Positions 1 through 15,700 of a stretch of DNA of 64,000 nt are shown here, piece after piece. Under the pieces are notes generated by a model, which did not search any database, had not been told where the DNA came from, and was given only the letters and a program-made list of their open reading frames with translations. This DNA is from Meghimatium bilineatum (lineage: Eukaryota > Mollusca > Gastropoda > Stylommatophora > Philomycidae). The stretch is taken from positions 6,455,001 to 6,519,000 of the forward strand of contig CM067314.1 in assembly GCA_034231615.1 (NCBI GenBank), written 5' to 3'. Position numbers and translations under genes: made by a program. The number at the start of each line of letters is the position of its first letter. Positions within the stretch are counted from its first letter, which is position 1.

Positions 1-3000
1 AATTTGAGTGTCAGAATGAAATAATTTGAAAATATTTCGCATGTAGAATTCAAAATTTGAGTGTCAGAATGAAATAAATTGAAAATATTTCACATGTAGA
101 ATTGAGAATTTGAGTGTCAGAATGAAATAATTTGAAAATATGTTGCATGTAGAATTGAGAATTTGAGTGTCAGAATGAAATAATTTGAAAATATGTTGCA
201 TGTAGAATTCATAATAACAGTGTCAGAATGAAATAATTTGAAAATATTTCGCATTTTGAATTGAGAATTTCAGTGTCAGTTATGAAATAATTTGAAAATA
301 TTTTGCATGTAGAATTGAGAATTTGAGTGTCAGAATGAAATAATTTGAAAATATTTCACATGTAGAATTGAGAATTTGAGTGTCAGAATGAAATAATTTG
401 AAAATATTTCGCATGTTGAATTGAGAATTTCAATGTCAGGTATGAAATAATTTGAAAATATTTTGCATGTAGAATTGAGAATTTGAGTGTCAGAATGAAA
501 TAATTTGAAAATATTTCAGATGTAGAATTGAGAATTTGAGTGTCAGAATGAAATAATTTGAAAATATGTTGCATGTAGAATTGAGAATTTGAGTGTCAGA
601 ATGAAATAATTAGAAAATATGTCGCATGTAGAATTCAAAATTTGAGTGTCAGAATTAAATAATTAGAAAAATGTCGCATGTAGAATTGAGAATTTGAGTG
701 TCAGAATGAAATAATTTGAAAATATTTCGCATGTAGAATTCAAAATTTGAGTGTCAGAATGAAATAAATTGAAAATATGTTGTATGTAGAATTGAGAATT
801 TGAGTGTCAGAATGAAATAATTTGAAAATATGTTGCATGTAGAATTGAGAATTTGAGTGTCAGAATGAAATAATTTGAAAATATTTAGCATGTAGAATTG
901 AGAATTTGAGTGTCAGAATGAAATAATTTGAAAATATTTCGCATTTTGAATTGAGAATTTCAGTGTCAGTTATGAAATAATTTGAAAATATTTTGCATGT
1001 AGAATTGAGAATTTGAGTGTCAGAATGAAATAATTTGAAAATATGTCGCATGTAGAATTGAGAATTTGAGTGTCAGAATGAAATAATTTGAAAATATTTC
1101 GCATGTTGAATTGAGAATTTCAGTGTCAGGTATGAAATAATTTGAAAATATTTTGCATGTAGAATTGAGAATTTGAGTGTCAGAATGAAATAATTTGAAA
1201 ATATTTCAGATGTAGAATTGAGAATTTGAGTGTCAGAATGAAATAATTTGAAAATATGTCGCATGTAGAATTGAGAATTTGAGTGTCAGAATGAAATAAT
1301 TTGAAAATATGGTGCATGTAGAATTGAGTATTTGAGTGTCAGAATGAAATATTTTGAAAATATGTTACATGTAGAATTGAGAATTTGAGTGTCAAAATGA
1401 AATATTTTGAAAATATTTTGCATGTAGAATTGAGAATTTGAGTGTCAGAATGAAATAATTTGAAAATATGTCGCATGTAGAATTGAGAATTTGAGTGTCA
1501 GAATGAAATAATTTGAAAATATGTCTCATGTAGAATTGAAAATTTGAGTGTCAGAATTAAATAATTTGAAAATATGTCGCATGTAGAATTGAGAATTTGA
1601 GTGTCAGAATGAAATAATTTGAAAATATGTCGCATGTAGAATTGAGAATTTGAGTGTCAGAATGAAATAATTGGAAAATATTTCTCATGTAGAATTGAGA
1701 ATTTGAGTGTCAGAATGAAATAATTTGAAAATATTTCGCATGTAGAATTCAAAATTTGAGTGTCAGAATGAAATAAATTGAAAATATTTCACATGTAGAA
1801 TTGAGAATTTGAGTGTCAGAATGAAATAATTTGAAAATATGTTGCATGTAGAATTGAGAATTTGAGTGTCAGAATGAAATAATTTGAAAATATGTTGCAT
1901 GTAGAATTCATAATAACAGTGTCAGAATGAAATAATTTGAAAATATTTCGCATTTTGAATTGAGAATTTCAGTGTCAGTTATGAAATAATTTGAAAATAT
2001 TTTGCATGTAGAATTGAGAATTTGAGTGTCAGAATGAAATAATTTGAAAATATTTCACATGTAGAATTGAGAATTTGAGTGTCAGAATGAAATAATTTGA
2101 AAATATTTCGCATGTTGAATTGAGAATTTCAATGTCAGGTATGAAATAATTTGAAAATATTTTGCATGTAGAATTGAGAATTTGAGTGTCAGAATGAAAT
2201 AATTTGAAAATATTTCAGATGTAGAATTGAGAATTTGAGTGTCAGAATGAAATAATTTGAAAATATGTTGCATGTAGAATTGAGAATTTGAGTGTCAGAA
2301 TGAAATAATTAGAAAATATGTCGCATGTAGAATTCAAAATTTGAGTGTCAGAATTAAATAATTAGAAAAATGTCGCATGTAGAATTGAGAATTTGAGTGT
2401 CAGAATGAAATAATTTGAAAATATTTCGCATGTAGAATTCAAAATTTGAGTGTCAGAATGAAATAAATTGAAAATATGTTGTATGTAGAATTGAGAATTT
2501 GAGTGTCAGAATGAAATAATTTGAAAATATGTTGCTTGTAGAATTGAGAATTTGAGTGTCAGAATGAAATAATTTGAAAATATTTAGCATGTAGAATTGA
2601 GAATTTGAGTGTCAGAATGAAATAATTTGAAAATATTTCGCATTTTGAATTGAGAATTTCAGTGTCAGTTATGAAATAATTTGAAAATATTTTGCATGTA
2701 GAATTGAGAATTTGAGTGTCAGAATGAAATAATTTGAAAATATGTCGCATGTAGAATTGAGAATTTGAGTGTCAGAATGAAATAATTTGAAAATATTTCG
2801 CATGTTGAATTGAGAATTTCAGTGTCAGGTATGAAATAATTTGAAAATATTTTGCATGTAGAATTGAGAATTTGAGTGTCAGAATGAAATAATTTGAAAA
2901 TATTTCAGATGTAGAATTGAGAATTTGAGTGTCAGAATGAAATAATTTGAAAATATGTCGCATGTAGAATTGAGAATTTGAGTGTCAGAATGAAATAATT

Positions 3001-4290
3001 TGAAAATATGGTGCATGTAGAATTGAGTATTTGAGTGTCAGAATGAAATATTTTGAAAATATGTTACATGTAGAATTGAGAATTTGAGTGTCAAAATGAA
3101 ATATTTTGAAAATATTTTGCATGTAGAATTGAGAATTTGAGTGTCAGAATGAAATAATTTGAAAATATGTCGCATGTAGAATTGAGAATTTGAGTGTCAG
3201 AATGAAATAATTTGAAAATATGTCTCATGTAGAATTGAAAATTTGAGTGTCAGTATTAAATAATTGGAAAATATTTCTCATGTAGAATTGAGAATTTGAG
3301 TGTCAGAATGAAATAATTTGAAAATATTTCGCATGTAGAATTCAAAATTTGAGTGTCAGAATGAAATAAATTGAAAATATTTCACATGTAGAATTGAGAA
3401 TTTGAGTGTCAGAATGAAATAATTTGAAAATATGTTGCATGTAGAATTGAGAATTTGAGTGTCAGAATGAAATAATTTGAAAATATGTTGCATGTAGAAT
3501 TCATAATAACAGTGTCAGAATGAAATAATTTGAAAATATTTCGCATTTTGAATTGAGAATTTCAGTGTCAGTTATGAAATAATTTGAAAATATTTTGCAT
3601 GTAGAATTGAGAATTTGAGTGTCAGAATGAAATAATTTGAAAATATTTCACATGTAGAATTGAGAATTTAAGTGTCAGAATGAAATAATTTGAAAATATT
3701 TCGCATGTTGAATTGAGAATTTCAATGTCAGGTATGAAATAATTTGAAAATATTTTGCATGTAGAATTGAGAATTTGAGTGTCAGAATGAAATAATTTGA
3801 AAATATTTCAGATGTAGAATTGAGAATTTGAGTGTCAGAATGAAATAATTTGAAAATATGTTGCATGTAGAATTGAGAATTTGAGTGTCAGAATGAAATA
3901 ATTAGAAAATATGTCGCATGTAGAATTCAAAATTTGAGTGTCAGAATTAAATAATTAGAAAAATGTCGCATGTAGAATTGAGAATTTGAGTGTCAGAATG
4001 AAATAATTTGAAAATATTTCGCATGTAGAATTCAAAATTTGAGTGTCAGAATGAAATAAATTGAAAATATGTTGTATGTAGAATTGAGAATTTGAGTGTC
4101 AGAATGAAATAATTTGAAAATATGTTGCATGTAGAATTGAGAATTTGAGTGTCAGAATGAAATAATTTGAAAATATTTAGCATGTAGAATTGAGAATTTG
4201 AGTGTCAGAATGAAATAATTTGAAAATATTTCGCATTTTGAATTGAGAATTTCAGTGTCAGTTATGAAATAATTTGAAAATATTTTGCAT
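1..4290. repeat. Higher-order repeat of 1699 bp (32 monomers) in the satellite
   Basis: Bases 1-1699 recur almost unchanged at 1700-3292 and again from 3293. Matching landmarks at 383/2082, 860/2559 and 1073/2772 are all 1699 bp apart. The step to the third copy (2082 to 3675) is 1593 bp because two monomers (106 bp) are missing near 3255. The third copy loses register near 4290. Only a few substitutions separate copies, for example GCTTG for GCATG at 2534, so the amplification is recent. Confidence 0.9.
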
Positions 4291-4559
4291 GTACAATTGA
4301 GAATTTGAGTGTCAGAATGAAATAAATTTGAAAATATTTCAGATGTAGAATTGAGAATTTGAGTGTCAGAATGAAATAATTTGAAAATATGTTGCATGTA
4401 GAATTGAGAATTTGAGTGTCAGAATGAAATAATTAGAAAATATGTCGCATGTAGAATTCAAAATTTGAGTGTCAGAATTAAATAATTAGAAAAATGTCGC
4501 ATGTAGAATTCAAAATGTCAGTGTCAGAATTAAATAATTAGAAAATATTTCGCATGTAG

Positions 4560-7500
4560 AATTGAGAATTTGAGTGTCAGGTATGAAATAATTTGAAAAT
4601 ATGTTGTATGTAGAATTGAGAATTTGAGTGTCAGAATAAATAATTATAAAATATTTCGCATGTAGAATTGAGAATTTGAGTGTCAGAATGAAATAATTTG
4701 AAAATATTTAGCATGTAGAATTGAGAATTTGAGTGTCAGAATGAAATAATTTGAAAATATGTCGCATGTAGAATTGAGAATTTTTAGTGTCAGAATGAAA
4801 TAATTTGAAAATATGTCTCATTTAGAATTGAAAATTTGAGTGTCAGAATTAAATAATTTAAAAATATGTCGCATGTAGAATTGAGAATTTGAGTGTCAGA
4901 ATGAAATAATTTGAAAATATGTCGCATGTAGAATTGAGAATTTGAGTGTCAGAATGAAATATTTTGAAAATATGGTGCATGTAGAATTGAGTATGTGAGT
5001 GTCAGAATGAAATATTTTGAAAATATGTTACATGTAGAATTCAGAATTTGAGTGTCAAAATGAAATAATTTGAAAATACGTTGCATGTAGAATTGAGAAT
5101 TTGAGTGTCAGAATGAAATAATTAGAAAATATGTCGCATGTAGAATTCAAAATTTGAGTGTCAGAATTAAATAATTAGAAAAATGTCGCATGTAGAATTC
5201 AAAGTTTCAGTGTCAGAATTAAATAATTAGAAAATATTTCGCATGTAGAATTGAGAATTTGAGTGTCAGGTATGAAATAATTTGAAAATATGTTGTATGT
5301 AGAATTGAGAATTTGAGTGTCAGAATAAATAATTATAAAATATTTCGCATGTAGAATTGAGAATTTGAGTGTCAGAATGAAATAATTTGAAAATATTTAG
5401 CATGTAGAATTGAGAATTTGAGTGTCAGAATGAAATAATTTGAAAATATGTCGCATGTAGAATTGAGAATTTTTAGTGTCAGAATGAAATAATTTGAAAA
5501 TATGTCTCATGTAGAATTGAAAATTTGAGTGTCAGAATTAAATAATTTAAAAATATGTCGCATGTAGAATTGAGAATTTGAGTGTCAGAATGAAATAATT
5601 TGAAAATATGTCACATGTAGAATTGAGAATTTGAGTGTCAGAATGAAATATTTTGAAAATATGGTGCATGTAGAATTGAGAATTTGAGTGTCAGAATGAA
5701 ATAATTTGAAAATATGTCGCATGTAGAATTGAGAATTTGAGTGTCAGAATGAAATAATTTGAAAATATGTCTCATGTAGAATTGAAAATTTGAGTGTCAG
5801 AATTAAATAATTTGAAAATATGTCGCATGTAGAATTGAGAATTTGAGTGTCAGAATGAAATAATTTGAAAATATGTCGCATGTAGAATTGAGAATTTGAG
5901 TGTCAGAATGAAATAATTTGAAAATATTTCGCATGTAGAATTCAAAATTTGAGTGTCAGAATGAAATAAATTGAAAATATTTCACATGTAGAATTGAGAA
6001 TTTGAGTGTCAGAATGAAATAATTTGAAAATATGTTGCATGTAGAATTGAGAATTTGAGTGTCAGAATGAAATAATTTGAAAATATGTTGCATGTAGAAT
6101 TCATAATAACAGTGTCAGAATGAAATAATTTGAAAATATTTCGCATTTTGAATTGAGAATTTCAGTGTCAGTTATGAAATAATTTGAAAATATTTTGCAT
6201 GTAGAATTGAGAATTTGAGTGTCAGAATGAAATAATTTGAAAATATTTCACATGTAGAATTGAGAATTTGAGTGTCAGAATGAAATAATTTGAAATTATT
6301 TCGCATGTTGAATTGAGAATTTCAGTGTCAGGTATGAAATAATTTGAAAATATTTTGCATGTAGAATTGAGAATTTGAGTGTCAGAATGAAATAATTTGA
6401 AAATATTTCAGATGTAGAATTGAGAATTTGAGTGTCAGAATGAAATAATTTGAAAATATGTTGCATGTAGAATTGAGAATTTGAGTGTCAGAATGAAATA
6501 ATTAAAAAATATGTCGCATGTAGAATTCAAAATTTGAGTGTCAGAATTAAATAATTAGAAAAATGTCGCATGTAGAATTCAAAATGTCAGTGTCAGAATT
6601 AAATAATTAGAAAATATTTCGCATGTAGAATTGAGAATTTGAGTGTCAGGTATGAAATAATTTGAAAATATGTTGTATGTAGAATTGAGAATTTGAGTGT
6701 CAGAATAAATAATTATAAAATATTTCGCATGTAGAATTGAGAATTTGAGTGTCAGAATGAAATAATTTGAAAATATTTAGCATGTAGAATTGAGAATTTG
6801 AGTGTCAGAATGAAATAATTTGAAAATATGTCGCATGTAGAATTGAGAATTTTTAGTGTCAGAATGAAATAATTTGAAAATATGTCTCATGTAGAATTGA
6901 AAATTTGAGTGTCAGAATTAAATAATTTAAAAATATGTCGCATGTAGAATTGAGAATTTGAGTGTCAGAATGAAATAATTTGAAAATATGTCGCATGTAG
7001 AATTGAGAATTTGAGTGTCAGAATGAAATATTTTGAAAATATGGTGCATGTAGAATTGAGTATGTGAGTGTCAGAATGAAATATTTTGAAAATATGTTAC
7101 ATGTAGAATTCAGAATTTGAGTGTCAGAATGAAATAATTTGAAAATATGTTGCATGTAGAATTCATAATAACAGTGTCAGAATGAAATAATTTGAAAATA
7201 TTTCGCATTTTGAATTGAGAATTTCAGTGTCAGTTATGAAATAATTTGAAAATATTTTGCATGTAGAATTGAGAATTTGAGTGTCAGAATGAAATAATTT
7301 GAAAATATTTCACATGTAGAATTGAGAATTTGAGTGTCAGAATGAAATAATTTGAAAATATTTCGCATGTTGAATTGAGAATTTCAGTGTCAGGTATGAA
7401 ATAATTTGAAAATATTTTGCATGTAGAATTGAGAATTTCAGTGTCAGAATGAAATAATTTGAAAATATTTCAGATGTAGAATTGAGAATTTGAGTGTCAG

Positions 7501-10500
7501 AATGAAATAATTTGAAAATATGTTGCATGTAGAATTGAGAATTTGAGTGTCAGAATGAAATAATTAGAAAATATGTCGCATGTAGAATTCAAAATTTGAG
7601 TGTCAGAATTAAATAATTAGAAAAATGTCGCATGTAGAATTCAAAATGTCAGTGTCAGAATTAAATAATTAGAAAATATTTCGCATGTAGAATTGAGAAT
7701 TTGAGTGTCAGGTATGAAATAATTTGAAAATATGTTGTATGTAGAATTGAGAATTTGAGTGTCAGAATAAATAATTATAAAATATTTCGCATGTAGAATT
7801 GAGAATTTGAGTGTCAGAATGAAATAATTTGAAAATATTTAGCATGTAGAATTGAGAATTTGAGTGTCAGAATGAAATAATTTGAAAATATGTCGCATGT
7901 AGAATTGAGAATTTTTAGTGTCAGAATGAAATAATTTGAAAATATGTCTCATGTAGAATTGAAAATTTGAGTGTCAGAATTAAATAATTTAAAAATATGT
8001 CGCATGTAGAATTGAGAATTTGAGTGTCAGAATGAAATAATTTGAAAATATGTCGCATGTAGAATTGAGAATTTGAGTGTCAGAATGAAATATTTTGAAA
8101 ATATGGTGCATGTAGAATTGAGTATGTGAGTGTCAGAATGAAATATTTTGAAAATATGTTACATGTAGAATTCAGAATTTGAGTGTCAAAATGAAATAAT
8201 TTGAAAATACGTTGCATGTAGAATTGAGAATTTGAGTGTCAGAATGAAATAATTAGAAAATATGTCGCATGTAGAATTCAAAATTTGAGTGTCAGAATTA
8301 AATAATTAGAAAAATGTCGCATGTAGAATTCAAAATTTCAGTGTCAGAATTAAATAATTAGAAAATATTTCGCATGTAGAATTGAGAATTTGAGTGTCAG
8401 GTATGAAATAATTTGAAAATATGTTGTATGTAGAATTGAGAATTTGAGTGTCAGAATAAATAATTATAAAATATTTCGCATGTAGAATTGAGAATTTGAG
8501 TGTCAGAATGAAATAATTTGAAAATATTTAGCATGTAGAATTGAGAATTTGAGTGTCAGAATGAAATAATTTGAAAATATGTCGCATGTAGAATTGAGAA
8601 TTTTTAGTGTCAGAATGAAATAATTTGAAAATATGTCTCATGTAGAATTGAAAATTTGAGTGTCAGAATTAAATAATTTAAAAATATGTCGCATGTATAA
8701 TTGAGAATTTGAGTGTCAGAATGAAATAATTTGAAAATATGTCGCATGTAGAATTGAGAATTTGAGTGTCAGAATGAAATATTTTGAAAATATGGTGCAT
8801 GTAGAATTGAGTATGTGAGTGTCAGAATGAAATATTTTGAAAATATGTTACATGTAGAATTGAGAATTTGAGTGTCAAAATGAAATATTTTGAAAATATT
8901 TTGCATGTAGATATGAGAATTTGAGTGTCAGAATGAAATAATTTGAAAATATGTCGCATGTAGAATTGAGAATTTCAGTGTCAGAATTAAATAATTAGAA
9001 AATATTTCGCATGTAGAATTGAGAATTTGAGTGTCAGGTATGAAATAATTTGAAAATATGTTGTATGTAGAATTGAGAATTTGAGTGTCAGAATAAATAA
9101 TTATAAAATATTTCGCATGTAGAATTGAGAATTTGAGTGTCAGAATGAAATAATTTGAAAATATTTAGCATGTAGAATTGAGAATTTGAGTGTCAGAATG
9201 AAATAATTTGAAAATATGTCGCATGTAGAATTGAGAATTTTTAGTGTCAGAATGAAATAATTTGAAAATATGTCTCATGTAGAATTGAAAATTTGAGTGT
9301 CAGAATTAAATAATTTAAAAATATGTCGCATGTATAATTGAGAATTTGAGTGTCAGAATGAAATAATTTGAAAATATGTCGCATGTAGAATTGAGAATTT
9401 GAGTGTCAGAATGAAATATTTTGAAAATATGGTGCATGTAGAATTGAGTATGTGAGTGTCAGAATGAAATATTTTGAAAATATGTTACATGTAGAATTGA
9501 GAATTTGAGTGTCAAAATGAAATATTTTGAAAATATTTTGCATGTAGACATGAGAATTTGAGTGTCAGAATGAAATAATTTGAAAATATGTCGCATGTAG
9601 AATTGAGAATTTCAGTGTCAGAATGAAATAATTTGAAAATATGTCTCATGTAGAATTGAAAATTTGATTGTCAGAATTAAATAATTTGAAAATATGTCGC
9701 ATGTAGAATTGAGAATTTGAGTGTCAGAATGAAATAATTTGAAAATATGTCACATGTAGAATTGAGAATTTTAGTGTCAGAATGAAATAATTGGAAAATA
9801 TTTCTCATGTAGAATTGAGAATTTGAGTGTCAGAATGAAATAATTTGAAAATATTTTGCATGTAGAATTCCAAATTTGAGTGTCAGAATGAAATAAATTG
9901 AAAATATTTCACATGTAGAATTGAGAATTTGAGTGTCAGAATGAAATAATTTGAAAATATGTTGCATGTAGAATTGAAAATTTGAGTGTCAGAATGAAAT
10001 AATTTGAAAATATGTCGCATGTAGAATTCAAAATAACAGTGTCAGAATGAAATAATTTGAAAATATTTCGCATTTTGAATTGAGAATTTCAGTGTCAGTT
10101 ATGAAATAATTTGAAAATATTTTGCATGTAGAATTGAGAATTTGAGTGTCAGAATGAAATAATTTGAAAATATTTCACATGTAGAATTGAGAATTTGAGT
10201 GTCAGAATGAAATAATTTGAAAATATTTCGCATGTTGAATTGAGAATTTCAGTGTCAGGTATGAAATAATTTGAAAATATTTTTCATGTAGAATTGAGAA
10301 TTTGAGTGTCAGAATGAAATAATTTGAAAATATTTCAGATGTAGAATTGAGAATTTGAGTGTCAGAAAGAAATAATTTGAAAATATGTTGCATGTAGAAT
10401 TGAGAATTTGAGTGTCAGAATGAAATAATTAGAAAATATGTCGCATGTAGAATTCAAAATTTGAGTGTCAGAATTAAATAATTAGAAAAATGTCGCATGT

Positions 10501-11850
10501 AGAATTCAAAATTTCAGTGTCAGAATTAAATAATTAGAAAATATTTCGCATGTAGAATTGAGAATTTGAGTGTCAGAATGAAATAATTTGAAAATATTTC
10601 GCATGTAGAATTGAGAATTTGAGTGTCAGGTATGAAATAATTTGAAAATATGTTGTATGTAGAATTGAGAATTTGAGTGTCAGAATAAATAATTATAAAA
10701 TATTTCGCATGTAGAATTGAGAATTTGAGTGTCAGAATGAAATAATTTGAAAATATTTAGCATGTAGAATTGAGAATTTGAGTGTCAGAATGAAATAATT
10801 TGAAAATATGTCGCATGTAGAATTGAGAATTTTTAGTGTCAGAATGAAATAATTTGAAAATATGTCTCATGTAGAATTGAAAATTTGAGTGTCAGAATTA
10901 AATAATTTAAAAATATGTCGCATGTAGAATTGAGAATTTGAGTGTCAGAATGAAATAATTTGAAAATATGTCGCATGTAGAATTGAGAATTTGAGTGTCA
11001 GAATGAAATATTTTGAAAATATGGTGCATGTAGAATTGAGTATGTGAGTGTCAGAATGAAATATTTTGAAAATATGTTACATGTAGAATTCAGAATTTGA
11101 GTGTCAAAATGAAATAATTTGAAAATATGTTGCATGTAGAATTGAGAATTTGAGTGTCAGAATGAAATAATTAGAAAATATGTCGCATGTAGAATTCAAA
11201 ATTTGAGTGTCAGAATTAAATAATTAGAAAAATGTCGCATGTAGAATTCAAAATTTCAGTGTCAGAATTAAATAATTAGAAAATATTTCGCATGTAGAAT
11301 TGAGAATTTGAGTGTCAGGTATGAAATAATTTGAAAATATGTTGTATGTAGAATTGAGAATTTGAGTGTCAGAATAAATAATTATAAAATATTTCGCATG
11401 TAGAATTGAGAATTTGAGTGTCAGAATGAAATAATTTGAAAATATTTAGCATGTAGAATTGAGAATTTGAGTGTCAGAATGAAATAATTTGAAAATATGT
11501 CGCATGTAGAATTGAGAATTTTTAGTGTCAGAATGAAATAATTTGAAAATATGTCTCATGTAGAATTGAAAATTTGAGTGTCAGAATTAAATAATTTAAA
11601 AATATGTCGCATGTAGAATTGAGAATTTGAGTGTCAGAATGAAATAATTTGAAAATATGTCGCATGTAGAATTGAGAATTTGAGTGTCAGAATGAAATAT
11701 TTTGAAAATATGGTGCATGTAGAATTGAGTATGTGAGTGTCAGAATGTAATATTTTGAAAATATGTTACATGTAGAATTGAGAATTTGAGTGTCAAAATG
11801 AAATATTTTGAAAATATTTTGCATGTAGATATGAGAATTTGAGTGTCAGA
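4560..11850. repeat. Satellite block with 689-bp (13-monomer) higher-order period
   Basis: The rare monomer AATAAATAATTATAAAAT marks this block at 4635, 5324, 6704, 7766, 8455, 9092, 10684 and 11373. The spacing is exactly 689 bp (13 x 53) for three of the pairs and about 1380, 1062, 637 and 1592 for the others, so a 13-monomer unit was amplified and then altered by gain or loss of whole monomers. A partial copy of the 1699-bp unit is embedded from about 5893. Confidence 0.8.
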
Positions 11851-12769
11851 ATAAAATAATTTGAAAATATGTCGCATGTAGAATTGAGAATTTGAGTGTC
11901 AGAATGAAATAATTTGAAAATATGTCTCATGTAGAATTGAAAATTTGATTGTCAGAATTAAATAATTTGAAAATATGTCGCATGTAGAATTGAGAATTTG
12001 AGTGTCAGAATGAAATAATTTGAAAATATGTCGCATGTAGAATTGAGAATTTGAGTGTCAGTTATGAAATAATTTGAAAATATTTTGCATGTAGAATTGA
12101 GAATTTGAGTGTCAGAATGAAATAATTTGAAAATATTTCACATGTAGAATTGAGAATTTGAGTGTCAGAATGAAATAATTTGAAAATATTTCGCATGTTG
12201 AATTGAGAATTTCAGTGTCAGGTATGAAATAATTTGAAAATATTTTGCATGTAGAATTGAGAATTTGAGTGTCAGAATGAAATAATTTGAAAATATTTCA
12301 GATGTAGAATTGAGAATTTGAGTGTCAGAATGAAATAATTTGAAAATATGTCGCATTTAGAATTGAGAATTTTTAGTGTCAGAATGAAATAATTTGAAAA
12401 TATGTCTCATGTAGAATTGAAAATTTGAGTGTCAGAATTAAATAATTTAAAAATATGTCGCATGTAGAATTGAGAATTTGAGTGTCAGAATGAAATAATT
12501 TGAAAATATGTCGCATGTAGAATTGAGAATTTGAGTGTCAGAATGAAATAATTTAAAAATATGTCGCATGTAGAATTCAAAATAACAGTGTCAGAATGAA
12601 ATAATTTGAAAATATTTCGCATTTTAAATTGAGAATTTCAGTGTCAGTTATGAAATAATTTGAAAATATTTTGCATGTAGAATTGAGAATTTGAGTGTCA
12701 GAATGAAATAATTTGAAAATATTTCACATGTAGAATTGAGAATTTGAGTGTCAGAATGAAATAATTATA

Positions 12770-15700
12770 AAATATGTTGCATGTAGAATTTAGAATTTGA
12801 GTGTCAGAATGAAATAATTTGAAAATATGTCGCATGTAGAATTGAGAATTTGAGTGTCAGAATGAAATATTTTGAAAATATGGGGCATGTAGAGTTGAGT
12901 ATGTGAGTGTCAGAATGAAATATTTTGAAAATATGTTACATGTAGAATTGAGAATTTGAGTGTCAAAATGAAATATTTTGAAAATATTTTGCATGTAGAT
13001 ATGAGAATTTGAGTGTCAGAATGAAATAATTTGAAAATATGTCGCATGTAGAATTGAGAATTTGAGTGTCAGAATGAAATAATTTGAAAATATGTCTCAT
13101 GTAGAATTGAAAATTTGATTGTCAGAATTAAATAATTTGAAAATATGTCGCATGTAGAATTGAGAATTTGAGTGTCAGAATGAAATAATTTGAAAATATG
13201 TCGCATGTAGAATTGAGAATTTGAGTGTCAGAATGAAATAATTGGAAAATATTTCTCATGTAGAATTGAGAATTTGAGTGTCAGAATGAAATAATTTGAA
13301 AATATTTCGCATGTAGAATTTCAAATTTGAGTGTCAGAATGAAATAAATTGAAAATATTTCACATGTAGAATTGAGAATTTGAGTGTCAGAATGAAATAA
13401 TTTGAAAATATGTTGCATGTAGAATTGAGAATTTGAGTGTCAGAATGAAATAATTTGAAAATATGTCGCATGTAGAATTCAAAATAACAGTGTCAGAATG
13501 AAATAATTTGAAAATATTTCGCATTTTGAATTGAGAATTTCAGTGTCAGTTATGAAATAATTTGAAAATATTTTGCATGTAGAATTGAGAATTTGAGTGT
13601 CAGAATGAAATAATTTGAAAATATTTCAAATGTAGAATTGAGAATTTGAGTGTCAGAATGAAATAATTTGAAAATATTTCGCATGTTGAATTGAGAATTT
13701 CAGTGTCAGGTATGAAATAATTTGAAAATATTTTGCATGTAGAATTGAGAATGTGAGTGTCAGAATGAAATAATTTGAAAATATTTCAGATGTAGAATTG
13801 AGAATTTGAGTGTCAGAATGAAATAATTTGAAAATATGTTGTATGTAGAATTGAAAATTTGAGTGTCAGAATTAAATAATTAGAAAATATTTCGCATGTA
13901 GAATTGAGAATTTGAGTGTCAGAATGAAATAATTTGAAAATATTTCGCATGTAGAATTGAGAATTTGAGTGTCAGAATGAAATAATTTGAAAATATGTCT
14001 CATGTAGAATTGAAAATTTGATTGTCAGAATTAAATAATTTGAAAATATGTCGCATGTAGAATTGAGAATTTGAGTGTCAGAATGAAATAATTTGAAAAT
14101 ATGTCGCATGTAGAATTGAGAATTTGAGTGTCAGAATGAAATAATTGGAAAATATTTCTCATGTAGAATTGAGAATTTGAGTGTCAGAATGAAATAATTT
14201 GAAAATATTTCGCATGTAGAATTTCAAATTTGAGTGTCAGAATGAAATAAATTGAAAATATTTCACATGTAGAATTGAGAATTTGAGTGTCAGAATGAAA
14301 TAATTTGAAAATATGTTGCATGTAGAATTGAGAATTTGAGTGTCAGAATGAAATAATTTGAAAATATGTCGCATGTAGAATTCAAAATAACAGTGTCAGA
14401 ATGAAATAATTTGAAAATATTTCGCATTTTGAATTGAGAATTTCAGTGTCAGTTATGAAATAATTTGAAAATATTTTGCATGTAGAATTGAGAATTTGAG
14501 TGTCAGAATGAAATAATTTGAAAATATTTCAAATGTAGAATTGAGAATTTGAGTGTCAGAATGAAATAATTTGAAAATATTTCGCATGTTGAATTGAGAA
14601 TTTCAGTGTCAGGTATGAAATAATTTGAAAATATTTTGCATGTAGAATTGAGAATGTGAGTGTCAGAATGAAATAATTTGAAAATATTTCAGATGTAGAA
14701 TTGAGAATTTGAGTGTCAGAATGAAATAATTTGAAAATATGTTGTATGTAGAATTGAAAATTTGAGTGTCAGAATTAAATAATTAGAAAATATTTCGCAT
14801 GTAGAATTGAGAATTTGAGTGTCAGAATGAAATAATTTGAAAATATTTCGCATGTAGAATTGAGATTTTGAGTGTCAGGTATGAAATAATTTGAAAATAT
14901 ATTGTATGTAGAATTGAGAATTTGAGTGTCAGAATAAATAATTATAAAATATTTCGCATGTAGAAATGAGAATTTGAGTGTCAGAATGAAATAATTTGAA
15001 AATATTTAGCATGTAGAATTGAGAATTTGAGTGTCAGAATAAAATAATTTGAAAATATGTCGCATGTAGAATTGAGAATTTGAGTGTCAGAATGAAATAA
15101 TTTGTAAATATGTCTCATGTAGAATTGAAAATTTGAGTGTCAGAATTAAATAATTTAAAAATATGTCGCATGTAGAATTGAGAATTTGAGTGTCAGAATG
15201 AAATAATTTGAAAATATGTCGCATGTAGAATTGAGAATTTGAGTGTCAGAATGAAATAATTGGAAAATATTTATCATGTAGAATTGAGAATTTGAGTGTC
15301 AGAATGAAATAATTTGAAAATATTTCGCATGTAGAATTCAAAATTTGAGTGTCAGAATGAAATAATTTGAAAATATTTCACATGTAGAATTGAGAATTTG
15401 AGTGTCAGAATGAAATAATTTGAAAATATGTTGCATGTAGAATTGAGAATTTGAGTGTCAGAATGATATAATTTGAAAATATGTCTCATGTAGAATTCAA
15501 AATAACAGTGTCAGAATGAAATAATTTGAAAATATTTCGCATTTAAAATTGAGATTTTGAGTGTCAGGTATGAAATAATTTGAAAATATGTTGTATGTAG
15601 AATTGAGAATTTGAGTGTCAGAATAAATAATTATAAAATATTTCGCATGTAGAATTGAGAATTTGAGTGTCAGAATGAAATAATTTGAAAATATTTAGCA

